Shown: piece after piece, positions 59,179-64,000 of the stretch
Position numbering within the stretch: the first letter of the stretch is position 1
Layout: every line of letters begins with the position of its first letter
Assembly (NCBI GenBank): GCA_020744425.1
Contig: JAGMUV010000027.1
Location: 310,001 to 374,000, forward strand
DNA: 64,000 nucleotides
Source: Dactylonectria macrodidyma
Taxonomy: Eukaryota > Ascomycota > Sordariomycetes > Hypocreales > Nectriaceae
Direction of reading: 5' to 3'
Program-made: the position numbers and the translations under genes
The notes under the pieces: model-generated
The model's database searches: none
Seen by the model: the letters and a program-made list of their open reading frames with translations, nothing else
Told to the model about the DNA's origin: nothing

Positions 59179-62100
59179 CTAGATCTTCGACCAGCGCAGA
59201 AGCACCGCGGCAGCAATGACTGGCAGCACGCTCACCAACTCTCCCAGTCCCGCAAACTCTGGAGGAATCCTCGCGTTGACAAAGGCACCGGCAGCAAGAA
59301 GAACTGCGAAGGTGTTGTACACGAAACTCCACCCAAAGTTGAACTTGATGCGGTTGACGGATTTCCGACTCGCGTTCATCATGGTCAGAATACCAGCCAG
59401 GGAAGGACGCATGAGAACAACATCCGCAGCGGATTGCGCGACATCTGTGCCTTCGTTCATATGGACGCCGATAGTAGCCTGCGCGAGAGCAACGGCATCG
59501 TTCGTGCCGTCGCCGCAGAAAACGACAACCGGCTTCTTGCGATCTGTGGCAGTACCGAGGAGAGTCTGGATGTAATCCTTCTTGTCGGCAGGCGAGCTTC
59601 GAGAGCGCACATTGTCACCAGGAATGCTAAGCTTGGATGCCAAGGTCCGAACGGCTCCGTCATCGTCGCCAGAAACCACATGTACCGAGACACCACGCTT
59701 CTGCAAGGTTTCAACCGTTTCCGCAGCATCAGGTCGAAGTTCGTCCTCAAGTCCATAGACCGCCTTCAGCTCATTGTCGATCGTAAAGCAGAACACAGTG
59801 CAGCCTTGAACAAGCATCGGCTGGACGAGTTCATGGTCGGACAGATTCAGCCAGCGAGAGTTGCCAGCTCGAAGTTTCTGACCGCCCAGGGTGGTTTCGA
59901 CACCTTTACCAGTCAAACTCTTCGGCTCAGGAACAGTCGAAGTCATGATTCCGATGTCCTTGAGGTGGGCGGCTACAGCAACCGAAACCGGGTGTCGACT
60001 GTTTTCAACCAGACCCAGAAGAAGTGGAAGTTTGTCCTCGTCGACGCACTCGTTTCCAACAACGGAGAGCTTTCCTCGAGTCAAAGTTCCCGTCTTGTCA
60101 AACACGACGTGCGAAGTCTTATGGGCGACTTCAATAGCGTCCGCGGACTTGAAGATGATACCCCGTTCCGCCGCGACTCCGCTGGCAATCACAATGACCA
60201 TCGGAACAGCCAATCCAATTGCACATGGGCAAGAGACGATGAGAACAGTGATGGCGTAGGTGATAGCCTGAATGGTAGCTTCAGATCCTCCATAACCACG
60301 GACAGTCATGCCCACTGCAACCCAGATGACAAACGTAATGATCGCCAATGCCACCACCACAGGGACAAAGTAGGATGCTACCTGATCTGCCAGGTCCTGT
60401 AACTTGGGCTTCGACAGCTTGGCCTCGTCAACCATCGCAGCAATGGCGTGGATGGTATTGTCGCCAGGCAGACGGTTCAGCCGAACAGTCATGACTCCAG
60501 GTCCATTGATAGATCCAGCAATCACCACCGATTTGGGATACTTCTCCACCGGTCTGGATTCACCCGTGAGCATAGACTCGTCGACCTCAGAAGACCCGGC
60601 GACAACGGTGCCATCGGTCGGAATCCTGGTGTCTGGAAGAACCTTGAATGTGTCGCCATATTGAAGAAGTCGGGCGTCGATCTCACGTTCCGTTCCACTT
60701 TCTTTGTCGACAAGGATGGCTGTCGATGCCTGGAGTGACCGGATAGAAATGGACTCAACAGCTCTCTGACGAGCGAGAGCTGCAACCCATCGGCCAACCA
60801 TGATCAGAGTGACCAAGAGAGTGCTCGTTTCGAAGAATTGTCCAGTCGAAAGGGGTTTCCCTGCGACGAAGTGCCCAAAGGAGACCACAGAGAAGATGTA
60901 GGCAGCACTGGTGCTCAAGACGATCAAGAGGTCCATCTCGATAACTCTGGAGAAAACAAGCGCCTTCAGAGCCTTAGGGTAGAAAGGTCCTGCGATAACA
61001 AATTGAACGATGGTTGCCAACGCGAGTGAAGCCGAGGAATAGGCCAACTCCCGCTCGGGAAGAGGAGCCCATGCCATGACAAGAACAGGAATCGTCAAGA
61101 CAGCGGAGAGAAGCGTCATGTATCCAACATGACGGACATGCTTGCTCCCTGCCTCCAGCGAAGGATCACCACGAGGCGGAGCAAGTTCAATTGGCGAACC
61201 CCAGATCTTCTCGGCGAGGTCTCGGGCTCCCACAATCTTCGAATCAAACGCAACTCGTACGGTCTGCTTGTCCACAAGCGCCATATCAGTGACACCTTCC
61301 GGCCATGTCTGACTCATGAATTTCGAGGGCTCATCGGGGACGATAAGATCCAGGCTAGATCCCTGGTTCTGAACTCTTTCGCACTTGAATTCGGTCGTTC
61401 GCTCCAGATGTTTCACGACTTCTTCCACCGAGCCGAGGCGAAGATCGATGTTGAACTCAGCTCGTGAGAGAACCAGGCTCGTCTTCAGGTCTTTGACAGC
61501 GGGAACTGTAGCGAGAGTTCGATTGAGCTTTGTCTCGCAGCCAGTACAAGTCATGCCGGAAATGCTGAGAACAACATGCTCCTTGCCGGTACCCTGGTTC
61601 TCTATGTCGGTGATAGCCTGAATCGGGGCATTCTCAACCTCTAACCCGTGATCAGGCGCAGCAGAGGAGCAGCAGGCATCGGCGCAAGAGCCCTGAGAGC
61701 TGACCGGTCGCTTTTCCGAGCAGCAAGAGTCCGCACAACTAGTCTTTGGAGCCTCGACGATATCCTGCTTGGGTGGTTTGCAGCAAGAACCAGCGCAAGA
61801 GACATTGAGGGTCTCTTTGACAACCACAATCTTGGCTGTTCCGCAACAAGATCCTGCACATCCACTAGATGCAGGTTCAACAACGGGCTTGACCTTCGAA
61901 TAGCATGAGTCTGCAGAGATGCTCTTGGTATCATTGTTGTTGACACGCTTGTCCCCGGGGCAACAAGATCCGGGGCAGCCGACCTTGGGAGGGGATTCTT
62001 CGAAACGCTCAGTCTCGGAGCAGCAAGAGTCAAGGCGTCCAGTGTCGGCGACAGGCGGCTTGGTAGGCTTGTCGGGGGAGCAGCACGATTTGGCACAATT

Positions 62101-63144
62101 GTCCTTGACGGATAGAGCCTTGACAGGCTTGTTGTCAGAGCAGCAAGAACCGGGGCAGTTGCTCTTTGTTGGAGCTTCTTTGACTGGGACCTTGTCCTTC
62201 GCACAGCAAGATCCGGAAGGCTTGATGTCAGCTACAGCTTCCACGATAGGCATGGCCTTTGAGCAGCATGAATCCGCGCAGCTGGTCTTGGGGGGAGGCT
62301 CCTTGGCAGGTTTCCCCTCCGAGCAGCAAGACTTGGAGCATTTGCCCTTGATGGAAGGCTCTTTGGCGGGCTTGTCCTTGGAGCAACAAGAGCCTGCGCA
62401 GGCAACCGTAGATGACTTCTTGGCAGATTTGACGCTTTCGCCAAAGCCCTTGCGCAGGCGAAGGCGGTTCTGCGCAGCCTGGTCCTGCGTGACGGAGCCG
62501 CTGCTGCTGCAAGAATCCAGCGAAGTGCGAAGAAGGGAGCGAGCAGACGACTTCTTGGAGCACTGCTTCCCGTCCAGCGAATGGCGCTCGCGAATTTCAC
62601 AGCAGGTTTCCTGGCCGAGAGCAATGAGAGCACGGCAGATGCATCCCAGGGCCTGGAGAGTGGCGCCATAGCGGTCGAGGGCAGAGGTGCTATGCTGGCT
62701 GCATGCCTTGCCGTCGGCAGCTCCACTGCAAGCTGAGACGAGTTAGCAATCTCGAATGGCTTACTGTAAGCGCGGCTACTCACTCTTTGTCTGGGCGTTT
62801 GCTCCGGGGGCAGCGACAGCACTCATCTCGCATTCCCGCATAGCCAAGCGGTCAAGGCAAGACGTGTCGCAACATGGGCCTACCTTGACACGGCAGCAAT
62901 CAGGCGCGTCGGTATCATCCTTGGCCTTGTCGTCCGCGCATTTGCCAGAGGAGCAGCAATCGTCCGGTTTCTCCTGGTTGGGCTCTCCCTGACCCGGGTC
63001 CTTGGTCTCGAGAGGCTCGGCGTCGCTGTCGCCGCGATCGCAGCAAGAATCCTGGCAACTGCTCGTCTCCTCAATTGGAGCCGCGATTGGTGCAGCAACC
63101 GGCTCAGGGGCTGGAGCCGGTGGACCGCAACAGTCGCATCCCAT
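59179..63144 (-). CDS. P1B-type heavy-metal ATPase with Cys-rich N-terminus (Pca1/PcaA-like)
   Basis: A metal-export pump. Exon 1 is 63144-62784 (MGCDCCGPPAPAPEP) and exon 2 is 62732-59179; the intron 62733-62783 (GTGAGT...GTCTCAG, 51 bases, GCTAAC branch) joins GANAQTK to TCSGAADGKAC, giving 1304 residues. Residues 1-500 form a low-complexity region with about 18 Cys-Cys pairs, mostly SCC or DCC spaced by Lys/Pro linkers, likely metal-binding. An HMA domain follows near 505-570 (ISGMTCTGCETK). The ATPase core has the actuator TGESRPVEK near 842, the transmembrane CPC motif (SCPCAIGLAVP) near 951, the phosphorylation site DKTGTLTRGK near 998, the HP motif (SRHPVSVAV), and GDGTNDAVALAQA near 1191. 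The CPC type transports Cu(I), Ag(I) or Cd(II). The CC-rich N-terminus resembles yeast Pca1 and Aspergillus PcaA, which confer cadmium resistance; copper export is the alternative. Location: plasma membrane or secretory membranes, inferred. Confidence 0.9.
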
Positions 63145-63717
63145 TGTTGAAGTACTTTTTTGCTTTTCAGTCCGAATTTCGTGAGTTGGGGTTGAGATGG
63201 TGTTGGAAATTGATGAAGGTTCAAGAATTCTGTTAGCCTGTCGATTGATTGATTGATTGTATCCGACGCGGTTGTAATCGTCTAAACGATTATGCCAGGA
63301 TAACGGGGTCCGGCGAAAAGCCGAAGCACCTCGGATCAGTATTGATCCGCAATGCGCCACTTCGCCAACGGGAGCGGGCTGAGCAGTGTGGCGAAAAGAT
63401 TCGGTGTGAGCATCCTAAATGTCGAGACCTCAAATTTCAACACATGGATCACTTCCGCACCGCTGAGAAAACTGTATATCCTGTCTATCAAGATTCGAAA
63501 TCTCATTATTTATCTTCTTTATAACTTTTGAAATACCCGGTGGCCGCTTGGCGGTGATTCAGGCCTTTGGCGGATGTCTGGTGTTGCGAACCCCGCATCA
63601 GACGTCATTGTCGTCATGGAAGGCGAACCCGATGTTCCGGGCGGGGGATATCATCGTCCCCTGCGAAAAAGGACCAGAACGACGAGGGCATTGGAATGCG
63701 AGCAGCAAAAAGGCGAT

Positions 63718-64000
63718 ATGGAATGGCAGGAGGAGGAGAGCAGCGAGGGAGCTCTGAGTCACACGCGAACTAAGAAAAGAGCCACGCCTAAGGCAGCTGG
63801 CAACATGACTGAGGCTATCCAGGGCCTGAAGCGACTCCTGGAACAAGATTTCAATAAGAGGATGGAAACAATGAAGGCAGAGTTTCAGCTCGAGTTTACC
63901 AAACTTAGCGACCGCATGGCTGAGGAAGTCACCAGAACCACGGCCCAGATGGCACAAGAATTATCACAAGTCCGAGAGCAGCTTACCCAGGTTTGCGGCG
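63718..64000 (+). CDS. LINE-like ORF1 (gag) N-terminus, 3' partial
   Basis: An open frame from ATG 63718 (MEWQEEESSEGALSHTRTKK) runs off the window. It is basic, then forms a long coiled coil: IQGLKRLLEQDFNKRMETMK, TKLSDRMAEEVTRTTAQMAQ, LSQVREQLTQV. This matches the N-terminal part of ORF1 of fungal Tad-type LINEs, where a coiled coil precedes zinc knuckles. The knuckles and ORF2 would lie beyond base 64000. An alternative start is ATG 63805. Nothing else is supported in 63145-63717, which includes the ATPase promoter. Confidence 0.45.
   Translation, partial: MEWQEEESSEGALSHTRTKKRATPKAAGNMTEAIQGLKRLLEQDFNKRMETMKAEFQLEFTKLSDRMAEEVTRTTAQMAQELSQVREQLTQVCG

Noticed and set aside
59131..60402. 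423-codon plus-strand frame
   Set aside because: It is the antisense shadow of the P1B ATPase gene, caused by its GC-rich codon use.
1..64000. CRISPR array, operons, bacterial plasmid functions or a Starship captain
   Set aside because: No regularly spaced repeats, no ribosome-binding-site operons, introns throughout, and no tyrosine-recombinase motif noticed on either strand.

Overview
The window reads as nuclear DNA of a filamentous ascomycete, most likely a eurotiomycete such as Aspergillus or Penicillium. The evidence is short GT-AG introns of 45-62 bases with CTAAC/CTGAC-like branch sites, host genes of recognisably fungal families, and a dense set of typical fungal transposons. No bacterial, organellar or phage organisation is seen. 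I could not run a database search; family calls come from motifs read by eye.

Layout, left to right. 1-2.5 kb: 3' part of a Ty3/gypsy chromovirus running off the left edge, with a probable 3' LTR. 2.56-5.4 kb: broken pieces of a Helitron and of a Tad-like LINE. 5.45-5.86 kb: a hAT MITE with an exact 8-bp target duplication. 6.2-8.5 kb: a piggyBac-family element. 9-13.3 kb: a small host island with a conserved Cys-rich protein, a gene derived from a copia-type protease, and a double-chromodomain protein. 13.8-16.7 kb: a Tc1 element with an intact transposase gene and a Helitron derivative nested in it. 16.8-17.05 kb: a truncated host gene. 17.05-20.74 kb: an intact-looking MULE with perfect 81-bp terminal repeats. 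20.7-30.9 kb: a heavily decayed Helitron (Rep plus PIF1-like helicase), the 3' remnant of a second copy, and a divergent gene of unknown function. 34.6-35.7 kb: a bZIP regulator. 35.9-42.3 kb: a full-length copia element with identical LTRs. 42.9-45.2 kb: a second, apparently identical and inverted, copy of the piggyBac element. 45.2-49.3 kb: hAT fragment, an unidentified gene split by a MITE, a Helitron deletion derivative and an atfA-like bZIP remnant. 49.5-53.7 kb: a hypothetical protein gene, a solo LTR, a four-helix membrane protein and a secreted GH16 glucanase. 55.0-57.8 kb: a hAT element with a frameshifted transposase. 58-63.1 kb: a small MADS-like gene and a large P1B heavy-metal ATPase. 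63.7 kb to the end: the start of a LINE-like ORF1.

Functionally, the host genes do not form an obvious pathway. They cover metal export (P1B ATPase), cell-wall or plant-polysaccharide degradation (GH16), transcription (bZIP, MADS-like) and chromatin (double chromodomain). The region is best seen as a transposon nest around a few host genes, with clear examples of nesting, gene disruption, trans-mobilisation and internal-deletion derivatives. The best candidates for something undescribed are the divergent gene beside the Helitron (22.1-23.6 kb), the piggyBac-type element flanked by TA instead of TTAA, and the protease-derived gene that has lost its catalytic aspartate.
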